64,000 bases of DNA from Microbacterium resistens NBRC 103078 (GCF_001552355.1 NZ_BCRA01000017.1:1-64000), one strand, 5' to 3'; positions 22,172-32,029 are shown, counted from the stretch's first letter. Notes: a model not told the origin generated them from the sequence alone. Program-made: numbers and translations.

Positions 22172-22184
22172 CCGCGATCAGAGA

Positions 22185-22613
22185 TCACGCCTCTCCCGGC
22201 ACGTCCTTGATCATGTTCGTGATGCGGATGGTCGAGCAGCGGCGGCCCTGATCGTCCGTGATGACGATCTCGTGGACCGTGATGCTGCGCCCGAGGTGCA
22301 CCGGTGTACAGACCCCGGTCACGACACCGCTGGTGGCCGAGCGCGTGTGCGTGGCGTTGATGTCGACGCCGACCGCGAGACGCCCCGGGCCGGCGTGGAG
22401 ATTGGCGGCCATCGAGCCGAGCGATTCGCCGAGGACGACGTACGCGCCCCCGTGCATGAGCCCCACCGGCTGCGTGTTGCCCTCGACCGGCATCGTGGCT
22501 ACGCAGCGCTCGAGCGAGAACTCCGTGAACCGCATCCCCATCTTCTCGGCGAGCGCCCCCATGCCCCGGGCCGTCGCCCACTCGAGTCCCTCGCTGGTGG
22601 CGGCGTCGGTCAT
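22185..22613 (-). CDS. Hotdog-fold thioesterase (PaaI-like)
   Basis: This 142-residue protein has the PaaI hotdog signature: NTQPVGLMHGGAYVVLGESL with the HGG loop, then GVDINATHTRSATSG. These enzymes hydrolyse acyl-CoA thioesters; the substrate (for example 1,4-dihydroxy-2-naphthoyl-CoA or phenylacetyl-CoA derivatives) cannot be read from sequence. A strong GAGGAGGAAGA precedes the ATG. It is divergent from polA, whose GTG is 45 bp away. Confidence 0.85.
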   Translation of the reverse strand: MTDAATSEGLEWATARGMGALAEKMGMRFTEFSLERCVATMPVEGNTQPVGLMHGGAYVVLGESLGSMAANLHAGPGRLAVGVDINATHTRSATSGVVTGVCTPVHLGRSITVHEIVITDDQGRRCSTIRITNMIKDVPGEA

Positions 22614-22646
22614 TCTTCCTCCTCGGCGGGTGTCCGTGCTCCTCGT

Positions 22647-22652
22647 TAGGCT
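22647..22652 (+). promoter_or_regulatory. Candidate -10 box of polA (leaderless)
   Basis: TAGGCT ends 6 nt before the polA GTG. The promoter overlaps the divergent hotdog gene's upstream region. Confidence 0.5.
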
Positions 22653-22658
22653 GGCAGG

Positions 22659-25292
22659 GTGACGGACTCCGCAAAGCCTACCCTCATGGTCGTGGACGGC
22701 CATTCGCTCGCCTACCGCGCGTTCTTCGCGCTCCCGGTCGAGAACTTCACGACCAAGGACAACCAGCACACCAACGCCATCTACGGCTTCCTCTCGATGC
22801 TGGTCAACCTCATCAAGGCCGAGCGGCCGACGCACATGGCGATCGCCTTCGACACGTCACGCCAGTCCTTCCGCACCGAGGAGTATGCCGAGTACAAGGC
22901 GACCCGCTCCGAGACGCCGCAGGAGTTCCGCGGTCAGATCCCGCTTCTTCAGGACTGCCTGGCCGCGATGTCGATCCCCGTGCTCACGAAGGAGCAGTTC
23001 GAGGCGGACGACATCCTTGCCACGCTGGCGACGCAGGGAGCCGAGCAGGGCTATGACGTGCTCGTGGTCTCCGGCGACAGGGACACGATCCAGCTGGTCA
23101 CCGATGAGGTGACGCTGCTGTATCCCTCGGTGCAGGGGGTGTCGCAGCTCAAGCGCTACGACCCCGTCACCGTCCAGGAGCGTTACGGCGTCCGCCCGGA
23201 GCAGTATCCGGACATCGCCGCCCTGGTCGGGGAGACGAGCGACAACCTGCCCGGGGTGCCCAAAGTGGGCGAGAAGACCGCGGTCAAGTGGCTCACGCAG
23301 TTCGGCTCGCTGGACGAGCTTCTCCGCAGGGCGGACGAGATCAAGGGCGTGGTGGGCGGGAACCTCCGCGATCACATCGACGACGTCCGGCGCAACCGTC
23401 GGCTGAACCGACTGCTCCGCGACGTCGAGCTGCCTGTGGGTCCCGCGGACCTCGCGGTCACGCCCATCGATGCCCAGGCGGTGAGGGACATCTTCGCGCG
23501 CCTGGAGTTCCGGACTCTTCTCCCGCGCGTCTTCGAGGCGATGACGGATGGCGAGTCGCATGAGGACCCGGCCACGCAGGTCAGCGTGCCTGTGGCCCGC
23601 GAGGTCGACGCCGCTGTGCTCGCCGACTGGATCTCCGGGGTGAGCGGCGAGGTCGCCGTCACGCTGACCGCCGCCGCCGGTGTGCCGTCGCGCGTGGGCC
23701 TGTCCTCCGGTGACGACCTCGTGGAGACCGACTGGAGCGATGCTGTGCGGGCCTCCCTTCAGCCCTGGCTGGAATCCGACGCGCCGAAGCTCTTCCATGA
23801 CGCGAAGCCGCAGGTGAAGGCGCTGCGGACCGCGGGCGTCCGGCTCGGGGGCCTCGCCTACGACGCCGGGCTCGCCGGGTGGCTTCTTCGCCCCAGCTTC
23901 CCGGACAAGACCCTCGCAGACCTCGTGGACCGCTACCTGGGCGAGAAGCTGCCCGTCGCGGATCCGAGCCAGCTCGTCCCGGAGACCGAGGGCGCCACGC
24001 CCGCGCAGCTGTCGTGGTTCACTCAGCGGGTCATCGCCGCCCTGCGGGAGGACCTCCCTGACGATGTCGACCGCGTGCTGCGGGAGATCGAGCTGCCCAC
24101 GCTGCTGGCGCTGGCGGACATGGAACTGGCCGGTGTCTCGGTCTCCCACGACAAGCTGTCGTCGTTCTCGAAGGAGCTCGGGGAGCGGGCCGACCGCATC
24201 GCCCAGGAGGCCTTCGGGATCATCGGGCGGGAGGTGAACCTGGGTTCCCCGAAGCAGCTGCAGGAGGTGCTCTTCGAGGATCTTCAGCTCCCGAAGACCC
24301 GCAAGACGAAGACCGGCTACTCCACGGACGCGGCGGTCCTCGCCGACCTGCAGGAGGTGAACCCCCACCCGTTCCTGGGCTTGCTTCTGCAGCATCGTGA
24401 GGCCACGAAGCTGCGCCAGATCATCGAGTCGCTGGACACCGCGATCCGTGAGGATCGGCGGATCCACACCACCTACGTGCAGACCGGGAGCCAGACGGGC
24501 CGCCTGTCGAGCACGGACCCGAACCTGCAGAACATCCCGGTGCGCACGGAGGAGTCACGCCGGATCCGCGCCGCGTTCGAAGTGGGCGACGGGTTCGAGT
24601 CGCTGCTCACCGCGGACTACTCGCAGATCGAGATGCGGATCATGGCGCACCTCTCCGGCGACGAGGGGCTCATCGAGGCGTTCAACTCCGGCGAGGATCT
24701 GCATCGTTTCGTCGGCGCGCGTGTCTTCGGCGTCGATCCGCAGGATGTGACCGCTGCGATGCGCACCAAAGTCAAGGCGATGTCCTACGGCCTCGTGTAC
24801 GGTCTGAGCGCGTTCGGGCTGTCCAAGCAGCTGCGCATCGAGCAGGCCGAGGCCAAGCAGCTCATGCTCGAGTACTTCGCCCGTTTCGGCGCGGTCCGCG
24901 ATTACCTTCGCGCGTCGGTGATGGCGGCGAAGGAGGTCGGGTACACGGAGACGATCTTCGGCCGCCGCCGCCCCTTCCCCGACCTCTCCAGCCCCAACCG
25001 CGTCCTGCGCGAGAACGCCGAGCGCGCCGCCCTCAACGCGCCCATCCAGGGCAGCGCCGCCGACATCATGAAGATCGCACTGTTCCGGATCCACGCGGAT
25101 CTCCTCGACCGTGGGCTCGGATCCCGCGTGCTCCTGCAGATCCACGACGAACTCGTGGTCGAGGTCGCGCCGGGGGAGTGGGACGCGGTCGAGGAGATCG
25201 TGCGCGACCGCATGAGCGGCGCTGCGACGCTGTCGGTACCCCTCGACGTGCAGGTCGGACGCGGAGCGGATTGGAACGAGGCCGCGCACTGA
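22659..25292 (+). CDS. polA: DNA polymerase I
   Basis: The 877-residue protein fills gaps and removes primers. The 5'-3' exonuclease domain (1 to about 290) has VDGHSLAYRAFFALP, FEADDILATLA and the helix-3-turn region GETSDNLPGVPKVGEKTA. The middle 3'-5' exonuclease-like domain (about 310-475) lacks the acidic catalytic residues, as in other actinobacterial PolA, so proofreading is not expected. Polymerase motifs A (TADYSQIEMRI), B (RTKVKAMSYGLVYGLSAFG) and C (QIHDELVVEV) are intact. The GTG start is supported by its leaderless promoter. Confidence 0.97.
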   Translation: MTDSAKPTLMVVDGHSLAYRAFFALPVENFTTKDNQHTNAIYGFLSMLVNLIKAERPTHMAIAFDTSRQSFRTEEYAEYKATRSETPQEFRGQIPLLQDCLAAMSIPVLTKEQFEADDILATLATQGAEQGYDVLVVSGDRDTIQLVTDEVTLLYPSVQGVSQLKRYDPVTVQERYGVRPEQYPDIAALVGETSDNLPGVPKVGEKTAVKWLTQFGSLDELLRRADEIKGVVGGNLRDHIDDVRRNRRLNRLLRDVELPVGPADLAVTPIDAQAVRDIFARLEFRTLLPRVFEAMTDGESHEDPATQVSVPVAREVDAAVLADWISGVSGEVAVTLTAAAGVPSRVGLSSGDDLVETDWSDAVRASLQPWLESDAPKLFHDAKPQVKALRTAGVRLGGLAYDAGLAGWLLRPSFPDKTLADLVDRYLGEKLPVADPSQLVPETEGATPAQLSWFTQRVIAALREDLPDDVDRVLREIELPTLLALADMELAGVSVSHDKLSSFSKELGERADRIAQEAFGIIGREVNLGSPKQLQEVLFEDLQLPKTRKTKTGYSTDAAVLADLQEVNPHPFLGLLLQHREATKLRQIIESLDTAIREDRRIHTTYVQTGSQTGRLSSTDPNLQNIPVRTEESRRIRAAFEVGDGFESLLTADYSQIEMRIMAHLSGDEGLIEAFNSGEDLHRFVGARVFGVDPQDVTAAMRTKVKAMSYGLVYGLSAFGLSKQLRIEQAEAKQLMLEYFARFGAVRDYLRASVMAAKEVGYTETIFGRRRPFPDLSSPNRVLRENAERAALNAPIQGSAADIMKIALFRIHADLLDRGLGSRVLLQIHDELVVEVAPGEWDAVEEIVRDRMSGAATLSVPLDVQVGRGADWNEAAH

Positions 25293-25299
25293 CCGGCGC

Positions 25300-25305
25300 T
25301 ACGCT
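25300..25305 (+). promoter_or_regulatory. Candidate -10 box of the DUF885 gene (leaderless)
   Basis: TACGCT ends 7 nt before the ATG at 25313. This supports that ATG over the upstream GTG at 25307. Confidence 0.45.
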
Positions 25306-25312
25306 CGTGTCC

Positions 25313-26998
25313 ATGACGGAACAGACACCCGCCCCGCGCACCCCTTCGGCCATCGACCAGGTGGCCGAGAAGTGGGTGGACACGCTCGTCGAGCTCTCGC
25401 CGACCCTGGCGACCTACATCGGCCGCAACGAGGCCAACGGCCGGCTGGACGATCTGAGCCCCGACGGCCACGCGCACACGATCGAACAGACTCGGCGCGC
25501 CCTCGACGCGCTCGAGGCCCTGGAGCCTGCGGACCACGTGGACGAGGTCACGAAAGCGGACCTGAGCGCCGAGCTGCGCCTCGAACTCGAGTTCGACGCC
25601 GCCCGGTGGCACCTGCGCGACCTCAACGTCATCGCGTCGGCCGCGCAGGACTTCCGTCAGGCGTTCGACCTCATGCCGACGGCCACGGCGGATGACTGGG
25701 CGGTGATCGCCGAGCGTCTGTCCGCCGTCCCCGAAGCGCTCGGCGGATATGTGGCGACCCTGCGTGAAGGGATCGCGCAGGGCGTCGTCCCCGCACGTCG
25801 ACAGGTCGTCGAGGTGGCCACCCAGATCGCCCGCTACACGGCCGACGACGGCTTCTTCGCGGGCTTCGTCGCCGAAGCGGCGCCCGAGACCGGGCAGCTT
25901 CCGGCGTCCCTCGCCCGTGAGCTGGGGGAGAGCTCGGCCGCCGCGCGCGTGGCCTACGACGAGCTGCGCACGTTCCTCACGACGGAGCTCGCACCGGTCG
26001 CGGCAGACGATGACGCCGTCGGCCGGGAGCTCTACGCGCTCGCGTCCCGGCGATTCCTGGGGGCCACGGTCGACCTGGACGAGACCTACGAATGGGGGCG
26101 CGAGGAGCTCGATCGGATGATCGCCGAGCAGACGGCGATCGCGCACGAGATCCTGCCCGGCGCGACCGTGGAGAAGGCCGTCGCGCACCTCGAGGCGGAT
26201 CCCGCGCGCAAGCTCGTCGGCACCGAGGCTCTGCAGCGCTGGATGCAGGAGACGAGCGACCGGGCGATCGCCGAGCTCGGGGCGACGCACTTCGACATCC
26301 CGGAGCAGATCCGACGGCTGGAGTGCATGATCGCGCCGACTCAGGAGGGCGGCATCTACTACACCGGTCCGACGGACGACTTCTCCCGTCCGGGCCGCAT
26401 GTGGTGGTCCGTCCCCGAGGGCGTCACCGAGTTCGACACCTGGCGCGAGCTCACCACGGTCTACCACGAGGGCGTTCCCGGCCATCATCTGCAGATCGCG
26501 CAGGCGACCTACAATCGCGCCGAGCTGAACACCTGGCGCCGGGTGCTCGCGGGCACCTCCGGCCACGCGGAGGGCTGGGCGCTGTACGCCGAGCGGCTCA
26601 TGGAGCAGCTCGGCTACCTCGACGATCCGGCCGATCGGCTGGGCATGCTGGACGGACAGCGAATGCGGGCCCTGCGCGTGGTCCTCGACATCGGCGTCCA
26701 CCTGCGCAAGCCCCGTCTGGACGGCGAGGGCGTCTGGGACCACGACTACGCCCTCGACATGATGCGCCGGAACGTGAACATGTCGGACGAGTTCCGGCAG
26801 TTCGAGGTGAACCGCTACCTCGGCTGGCCCGGGCAGGCGCCCTCCTACAAGGTCGGCCAGCGCATCTGGGAGCAGGTCCGCGATCACGTCAAGGCGGCCG
26901 AGGGCGACGCGTTCGACATCAAGGCGTTCCACAAGCGGGCGCTCGACATCGGCGGGGTCGGCCTCGACACCCTGCGCTCGGTCTTCGACGCGGGGTGA
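25313..26998 (+). CDS. DUF885 family metallopeptidase-like protein
   Basis: A 561-residue all-alpha protein of the DUF885 family, related to gluzincin metallopeptidases. The metal-site motif HEGVPGHHLQ (about 384-393) and the downstream motif SGHAEGWALYAERL (about 416-429), holding the third-ligand Glu region, are intact, so a zinc carboxypeptidase-like activity is plausible. There is no signal peptide, so it acts in the cytoplasm. Physiological substrates of actinobacterial members are not known. It follows polA by 20 bp but has its own promoter. A hairpin follows the stop. Confidence 0.85.
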   Translation: MTEQTPAPRTPSAIDQVAEKWVDTLVELSPTLATYIGRNEANGRLDDLSPDGHAHTIEQTRRALDALEALEPADHVDEVTKADLSAELRLELEFDAARWHLRDLNVIASAAQDFRQAFDLMPTATADDWAVIAERLSAVPEALGGYVATLREGIAQGVVPARRQVVEVATQIARYTADDGFFAGFVAEAAPETGQLPASLARELGESSAAARVAYDELRTFLTTELAPVAADDDAVGRELYALASRRFLGATVDLDETYEWGREELDRMIAEQTAIAHEILPGATVEKAVAHLEADPARKLVGTEALQRWMQETSDRAIAELGATHFDIPEQIRRLECMIAPTQEGGIYYTGPTDDFSRPGRMWWSVPEGVTEFDTWRELTTVYHEGVPGHHLQIAQATYNRAELNTWRRVLAGTSGHAEGWALYAERLMEQLGYLDDPADRLGMLDGQRMRALRVVLDIGVHLRKPRLDGEGVWDHDYALDMMRRNVNMSDEFRQFEVNRYLGWPGQAPSYKVGQRIWEQVRDHVKAAEGDAFDIKAFHKRALDIGGVGLDTLRSVFDAG

Positions 26999-27007
26999 GC
27001 CGATGCG

Positions 27008-27042
27008 TTCCCGCTGCCAGGACTCGCCGCCGGCAGCGGGAA
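27008..27042 (+). terminator. Hairpin after the DUF885 gene
   Basis: A perfect 11-bp stem (TTCCCGCTGCC with its complement) around a 13-nt loop starts 9 bp after the stop codon. There is no U run. Confidence 0.65.
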
Positions 27043-27091
27043 TGCGCGGGCCCTTCCCGAGGTTTATGCACCTGAATAGGAAGGGCGATCC

Positions 27092-28132
27092 ATGGACGCG
27101 AAGGACATCGAGTTCGGGCTGGACACGTTCGGAGACGTGACCCGTACACCCGAGGGGGAGCTGCTCACCGCTGCGGAGACCATCCGCAACATCGTCGCCG
27201 AGGCCGAGCTCGCCGACGCCGTCGGCGTGGACTTCTTCGGCATCGGGGAGCATCATCGCCCGGAGTTCGCGGTGTCGTCGCCCGAGATGGTGCTGGCCTC
27301 GATCGCCGCTCGGACCTCCCGGATCCGCCTCGGCACCGCCGTCACCGTGCTCTCGTCCGACGACCCCGTCCGCGTCTACGAACGCTTCGCCACCCTCGAC
27401 GCGCTGTCGGACGGGCGCGCGGAAGTCGTGCTCGGCCGCGGATCGTTCGTCGAGTCCTTCCCGCTGTTCGGGTACGACCTGCGCGACTACGACACCCTGT
27501 TCGAGGAGAAGCTGGAGCTGTTCGTCGAGCTCCTCAAGGAGGAGCCGGTGACCTGGTCGGGGACGATGCGCGCCCCGCTGGAGAACGCCGATGTGCACCC
27601 CAAGACCGCGAACGGGCTGCGCACCTGGGTGGGCGTGGGCGGCAGCCCGGAGTCCGTGGTCCGGGTCGCGCGTCATGGCCTCGGTCTGATGCTGGCGATC
27701 ATCGGTGGGCCGGCGGCGCGGTTCCGGCCGTTCGTCGACCTGTACCACCGCTCCGTGCGCAGCTTCGGCACGACCGAGCACCCCGTCTCCGTGCATTCGC
27801 CCGGCCACATCGCGGACACGGACGACGAGGCCTGGGACACCGCGTACCCCGGCTTCGAGGAGATGCGCAACACCATCGGGGCGGAACGCGGCTGGGGTCC
27901 GTACAGCAGGGCGCAGTTCCAGCAGGAGGTGGGTCCCGCGGGCGCGGTCTACAGCGGCTCTCCGGATCGCGTCGCGCGGAAGATCGCGGACACGATCACG
28001 ACGCTGGGGATCGGTCGGTTCGACCTCAAGTACGCCACGGGGACGCTCTCGCACGAGGCGATGATGCGCAGCATCGAGCTCTACGGGGCCGAGGTCATCC
28101 CTCGGGTCCGGCGTCTTCTCGCGGACGCTTGA
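27092..28132 (+). CDS. LLM class flavin-dependent oxidoreductase
   Basis: The 346-residue protein is a luciferase-like TIM barrel that uses reduced flavin. Features are FFGIGEHHRPEF (about 49-60), SRIRLGTAVTVLSSDDPVRV, and GRAEVVLGRGSF with the flavin phosphate loop. The C-terminal part contains GSPDRVARKIADT, typical of members with a variable mobile region. The substrate is unknown; the family includes alkane, sulfonate and nitrilotriacetate monooxygenases and F420-dependent enzymes. GGAAGGG lies 9 bases before the ATG. Confidence 0.88.
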   Translation: MDAKDIEFGLDTFGDVTRTPEGELLTAAETIRNIVAEAELADAVGVDFFGIGEHHRPEFAVSSPEMVLASIAARTSRIRLGTAVTVLSSDDPVRVYERFATLDALSDGRAEVVLGRGSFVESFPLFGYDLRDYDTLFEEKLELFVELLKEEPVTWSGTMRAPLENADVHPKTANGLRTWVGVGGSPESVVRVARHGLGLMLAIIGGPAARFRPFVDLYHRSVRSFGTTEHPVSVHSPGHIADTDDEAWDTAYPGFEEMRNTIGAERGWGPYSRAQFQQEVGPAGAVYSGSPDRVARKIADTITTLGIGRFDLKYATGTLSHEAMMRSIELYGAEVIPRVRRLLADA

Positions 28133-28193
28133 TCGGGCGCGGACGGCGCCTAGCGACCGGCGCCGCACGCATGCTCATGCTCCTCCCACGCCG

Positions 28194-28199
28194 TAGGCT
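28194..28199 (+). promoter_or_regulatory. Candidate -10 box of the SGNH hydrolase gene (leaderless)
   Basis: TAGGCT ends 6 nt before the ATG at 28206. Confidence 0.5.
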
Positions 28200-28205
28200 G
28201 AGAGG

Positions 28206-28982
28206 ATGACCACCGTCCGCTATGTCGCCATCGGAGACTCCTTCAGCGAGGGGGTGGGCGACGAGCTGCCGGACGGCCGTGTGCGCGGCTGGGCGGATCT
28301 CGTCGCGCAGGGGTGGGCGGATCAGATCGGTGTACCGATCTCCTATGCGAACCTCGCGATCCGCGGGAAGCTCGCGTGGCCCGTCGTGGAGGAGCAGCTG
28401 GAGCCGGCGCTGGCGCTGGGACCGACGCATCTGTCGTTCAACGCCGGCGGCAACGACATGCTCCGTCCCCGGACGGACGTCGAGCACATCGCGGACGCGT
28501 TCACGCGCGTGCTGCGCCGATGCGACGAGACGGGGACGACGCTGATCGTCCTGTCCGGAGCCAATCCGTCGGGGCAGTTGCCGATGGGGGACCTGATCCA
28601 GCGCCGTGGGGACGAACTCTCCGCCGCGGTCCTCCGGAGGATCCAGGATCGCCCGGACGTGATCCGCGCTCTGAACTGGCCGGATCGGGAACTCAGCGCG
28701 TCGCAGTACTGGGCCGACGACCGCCTGCACATGAACGCGCACGGCCATCACCGCGTGGCCGCACGCGTCCTGGAGGCTCTGGGACTCGAACCGCCGGAGT
28801 CCTGGTGGCGCCCCTCGGAGGCCGCGGCGCGCGCGGCGATGACGTCCTGGCAGTACTATCGGGCGCACGTCGGCCCGTGGATCGGTCGCCGCCTCACCGG
28901 ACGGTCCTCCGGCGACGGCCGCCCGCCCAAGCACCCTGCCTGGGTGGAGGTCACGCCGCGCGGTCGCACGGATGCCGCGTGA
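28206..28982 (+). CDS. SGNH/GDSL-type esterase
   Basis: This 258-residue protein carries all SGNH blocks: GDSFSEG with the nucleophile Ser (about 9-15), Gly in block II (NLAIRGK), SFNAGGNDML in block III, and DRLHMNAHGH with the catalytic Asp and His. There is no signal peptide, so it is probably cytoplasmic. The natural ester is unknown. The last 40 residues are basic and probably flexible. The stop overlaps the GTG of the next gene by 3 nt. Confidence 0.85.
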   Translation: MTTVRYVAIGDSFSEGVGDELPDGRVRGWADLVAQGWADQIGVPISYANLAIRGKLAWPVVEEQLEPALALGPTHLSFNAGGNDMLRPRTDVEHIADAFTRVLRRCDETGTTLIVLSGANPSGQLPMGDLIQRRGDELSAAVLRRIQDRPDVIRALNWPDRELSASQYWADDRLHMNAHGHHRVAARVLEALGLEPPESWWRPSEAAARAAMTSWQYYRAHVGPWIGRRLTGRSSGDGRPPKHPAWVEVTPRGRTDAA

Positions 28983-29632
28983 CCGGCCGGTTCGCCGGTC
29001 GACGACTCCCGCGCAGGATCACCCAGCTCGTCGTCGGCCTGTTCCTCTACGGGATCGGCATCGCTTTCATCGTCCGCGCCGGCCTCGGCGCCGCACCGTG
29101 GGACGTGCTCAGCCAGGGGCTGTCGCATCATGTGCCGCTGACGTTCGGCGTCATCACGATCCTCGTCAGCATCGTCGTCCTCCTGCTGTGGATCCCGCTC
29201 CGCCAGCGGCCGGGGATCGGCACCCTGCTCAACGCGCTCCTGGTGGGGCCCGCGGCGGACGTCGGGTTCCTGGTCATCCCCGTCGCGGAGGACCTGTGGC
29301 TGCAGATCCTCCTGTTCCTCGTCGGTCTGCTGGTGCTGTCGGCAGCCACCGGACTCTACATCGGTGCGCATTTCGGTCCCGGGCCGCGAGACGGGCTGAT
29401 GACCGGGCTGCACCGTCGCACGGGGTGGCCGATCTGGATCGTGCGCACCGGAATCGAGGTGGTCGTGGTCGCGATCGGCTGGGTCCTCGGCGGCACGGTG
29501 GGCGCCGGGACGGTGGCGTTCGCGCTGCTCGTCGGGCCCCTCTGCCAGCTCTTCCTCCGCATGTTCACGGTCCGGCTCGCCGGGGGAGTGCCCGGTACCG
29601 ACGGCGCTCCTGGCGCACCGCGGCCCGCCTGA
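28979..29632 (+). CDS. YczE/YitT family membrane protein
   Basis: A 217-residue membrane protein with about five to six hydrophobic helices. It begins with GLFLYGIGIAFIVRAGLGAAPWDVLSQG, a pattern characteristic of the YczE/YyaS/YitT family (key residues GIGIAFIVRAGLGAAPWDV), followed by GAHFGPGPRDGLMTGL. The family's function is unsettled; members lie beside transporters or regulators. The GTG overlaps the SGNH hydrolase stop, so the pair is co-translated. The following 190 bp to the convergent DUF2127 gene hold no recognisable gene. Confidence 0.75.
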   Translation: MTGRFAGRRLPRRITQLVVGLFLYGIGIAFIVRAGLGAAPWDVLSQGLSHHVPLTFGVITILVSIVVLLLWIPLRQRPGIGTLLNALLVGPAADVGFLVIPVAEDLWLQILLFLVGLLVLSAATGLYIGAHFGPGPRDGLMTGLHRRTGWPIWIVRTGIEVVVVAIGWVLGGTVGAGTVAFALLVGPLCQLFLRMFTVRLAGGVPGTDGAPGAPRPA

Positions 29633-29822
29633 CATTCGTCGCGCTGGTCCCCGCCGCGCTGATCGCGCATCCCGGCGGACGGTGCATCGGAAGCTGTCCG
29701 TCGGAGCGAGGTTCCTCCGTGCGGGCGAGTGCCGCGTCCTCGCGCCACCGGCCGGGGGAGTGAACACCGGGATGTACAGTGGCGCGGAGCAGTTCGCCCA
29801 GCTCCCGTAGTTCTCCGGCCGG

Positions 29823-30323
29823 TCAGCCCGCGACTACGGCGGCGGTCACTCGGCGGCGGTGCAGCTGCCACTCCCGCAGCGTGAGGGCGACGATGAACAG
29901 GTCGAACACGGTCAGAGCGAGCATCCACCAGCTGAAGTGGACGGCGAGCTCGTAGCACTGATACGCGATGAAGAGCCCCAGGGCGACGATCATCCACGGG
30001 TAGGCCCAGAGCTTCTCCCGAAGCAGCGCCCAGACGAGGACCACCTTGATGACCCCGTGCAGGAGCAGGTAGACCGCGGCGAACACGGTGGCCTTCGTGT
30101 CCAGCGCATCCGCAAGATGAACGAACCACTGCCACAGGGACGAGTGCTCATGCCCGACGACCAGATGAGCCGTGAGCCCGGTCCACCACGTGCGCACCCA
30201 CACGGGATCGATGAACAGCAGGGCGATCCCGCCCACCAGCTCGAGGACGCCGTTGATCCCTTTGAGGATGATGCTGACCTCGAACACCCGGTCGAGCACG
30301 CGATGCTGCGGGGAGACCTTCAT
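29823..30323 (-). CDS. DUF2127 family membrane protein
   Basis: The 166-residue protein has four predicted transmembrane helices: about 14-36, 74-96, 103-121 and 127-148. It has the DUF2127 features FEVSIILKGINGVLELVGG near the N-terminus and AVYLLLHGVIKVVLVWALL in helix 2. The role is unknown. The ATG at 30323 is supported by a -10 box 6 nt upstream. It converges with the YczE gene. Confidence 0.8.
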   Translation of the reverse strand: MKVSPQHRVLDRVFEVSIILKGINGVLELVGGIALLFIDPVWVRTWWTGLTAHLVVGHEHSSLWQWFVHLADALDTKATVFAAVYLLLHGVIKVVLVWALLREKLWAYPWMIVALGLFIAYQCYELAVHFSWWMLALTVFDLFIVALTLREWQLHRRRVTAAVVAG

Positions 30324-30329
30324 AGCGCG

Positions 30330-30335
30330 ATGGTA
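30330..30335 (-). promoter_or_regulatory. Candidate -10 box of the DUF2127 gene (leaderless)
   Basis: TACCAT on the minus strand ends 6 nt before the ATG. It lies in the 60-bp divergent gap shared with the SUMF1-domain gene. Confidence 0.4.
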
Positions 30336-30371
30336 TCGACCCCGGTGACGACCCCGTACGTGCCGGTCGGA

Positions 30372-30377
30372 TAGGGT
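30372..30377 (+). promoter_or_regulatory. Candidate -10 box of the SUMF1-domain gene (leaderless)
   Basis: TAGGGT ends 6 nt before the GTG at 30384. Confidence 0.4.
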
Positions 30378-30383
30378 TCCGGG

Positions 30384-31127
<744 letters not shown>

Positions 31128-31149
31128 CACCATGGTGTCGACGCTGCGG

Positions 31150-31695
31150 TCAGCGGGCCGTCCACTCCGGCATGCGTCCCATGATCTGGCGGCCTGGCGT
31201 CAGGACGCCCAGACGTCGCCACCCGGATCGGACGTACAGGCGCACCGCGGGATCCGACGGCTCGTCGATCGTGCTCAGCAGGCACGGTCGATCGACGCCC
31301 TGAAGAAGAGCGTCGTGCAGCGCCTGGCCGAGGCCGTGCCGGCGTCGCTCGGGTGCGACGCCGAGCTCGACGAACTCGAAGTGCCCGCCGAGCCACGTCG
31401 CCGCGACATCCGGAGACAGGGCGCCTGCGGCGAGATCGGTCCAGTACTGACCTCGAGAACCGATATATCCCCAAGCGAAGCCTGCGACCGTGGCGCCGTC
31501 CGTCGCACTCACCAGGCGGAAGCCATCGCGGCGCGCATGCCGCCGGAGCGTTTCCTCGACCCAGATCGAGTAGTCCGGCGCGTCGCCGAAGACCGTGCGG
31601 TAGCAGTCCCATATGGATCGCGCGTGCCGCTCCGTCGGCGCCGCCGTCGTGACATGGATCCGCCGTCCGGGGACGTCCGGCTCAGCATGCGCCAT
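31150..31695 (-). CDS. GNAT family N-acetyltransferase
   Basis: A 181-residue GNAT. The acetyl-CoA motif is VELGVAPERRRHGLGQALHD, preceded by a long beta sheet region and followed by LYVRSGWRRLG. The ATG at 31695 has AAGGA seven bases upstream. It overlaps the end of the upstream RNA-ligase-like remnant by 14 nt, so it may depend on that promoter. Substrate unknown; family members acetylate small molecules, antibiotics or protein N-termini. Confidence 0.75.
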   Translation of the reverse strand: MAHAEPDVPGRRIHVTTAAPTERHARSIWDCYRTVFGDAPDYSIWVEETLRRHARRDGFRLVSATDGATVAGFAWGYIGSRGQYWTDLAAGALSPDVAATWLGGHFEFVELGVAPERRRHGLGQALHDALLQGVDRPCLLSTIDEPSDPAVRLYVRSGWRRLGVLTPGRQIMGRMPEWTAR

Positions 31696-32017
31696 GTGCG
31701 TCCTTGTGAAGCAGGGGAGAGGCGGCCCCTTCGGCGTCATAGGTCGCTTCGGGGCTGCGTTCGGACATCCGTTGCACCGAGCCGTCGTGCCGCCCTTCAT
31801 ACGGCGGGAAGCCCGGAAACGCCCGGGCGACGGCATCCGTGAGCTCTGTGAAAGACCCTGGCCTCTCGGGGCCGATCCAGAGGAGGCTCTCACTGAACCA
31901 TCCCACGTGCGTCAGCGAGAACCCGAACTCCGGCGGCGCATCGCTCGCCAATCTGCGCCGAAGAGCCACGAGGGTCCTCGACGGAGGGGTCTCGACGATC
32001 AACGCAGTACGTCGCAT
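31682..32017 (-). pseudogene. Remnant of a 2'-5' RNA ligase family gene
   Basis: The 111-codon frame has pieces typical of this family: N-terminal MRRTALIVETPP and a central HVGWFSESLLWIGPERPGSF followed by LTDAVARAFPGFPPYEG. Both catalytic HxT/S motifs are missing. The segment that should hold the first (after the N-terminal strand) is deleted, and the sequence after PPYEG diverges before the second. I therefore read it as an internally deleted relic. The ATG at 32017 has a -10 box 6 nt upstream, so it is probably still transcribed into the GNAT gene. An upstream in-frame ATG at 32050 lies next to the dif site. Confidence 0.5.
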
Positions 32018-32023
32018 CTCCTG

Positions 32024-32029
32024 ATCGTA
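32024..32029 (-). promoter_or_regulatory. Candidate -10 box of the RNA-ligase-like remnant
   Basis: TACGAT on the minus strand ends 6 nt before the ATG at 32017, fixing the probable start and driving the downstream GNAT gene. Confidence 0.4.

Noticed and set aside
24902-28168. Long minus-strand frame spanning the polA end, DUF885 and the LLM gene
   Set aside because: It is antisense to three well supported genes and shows no protein family features.
29633-29822. Small gene between the YczE and DUF2127 genes
   Set aside because: Only a 16-codon GTG frame with a weak ribosome-binding site was found, with no similarity or coupling to neighbours.
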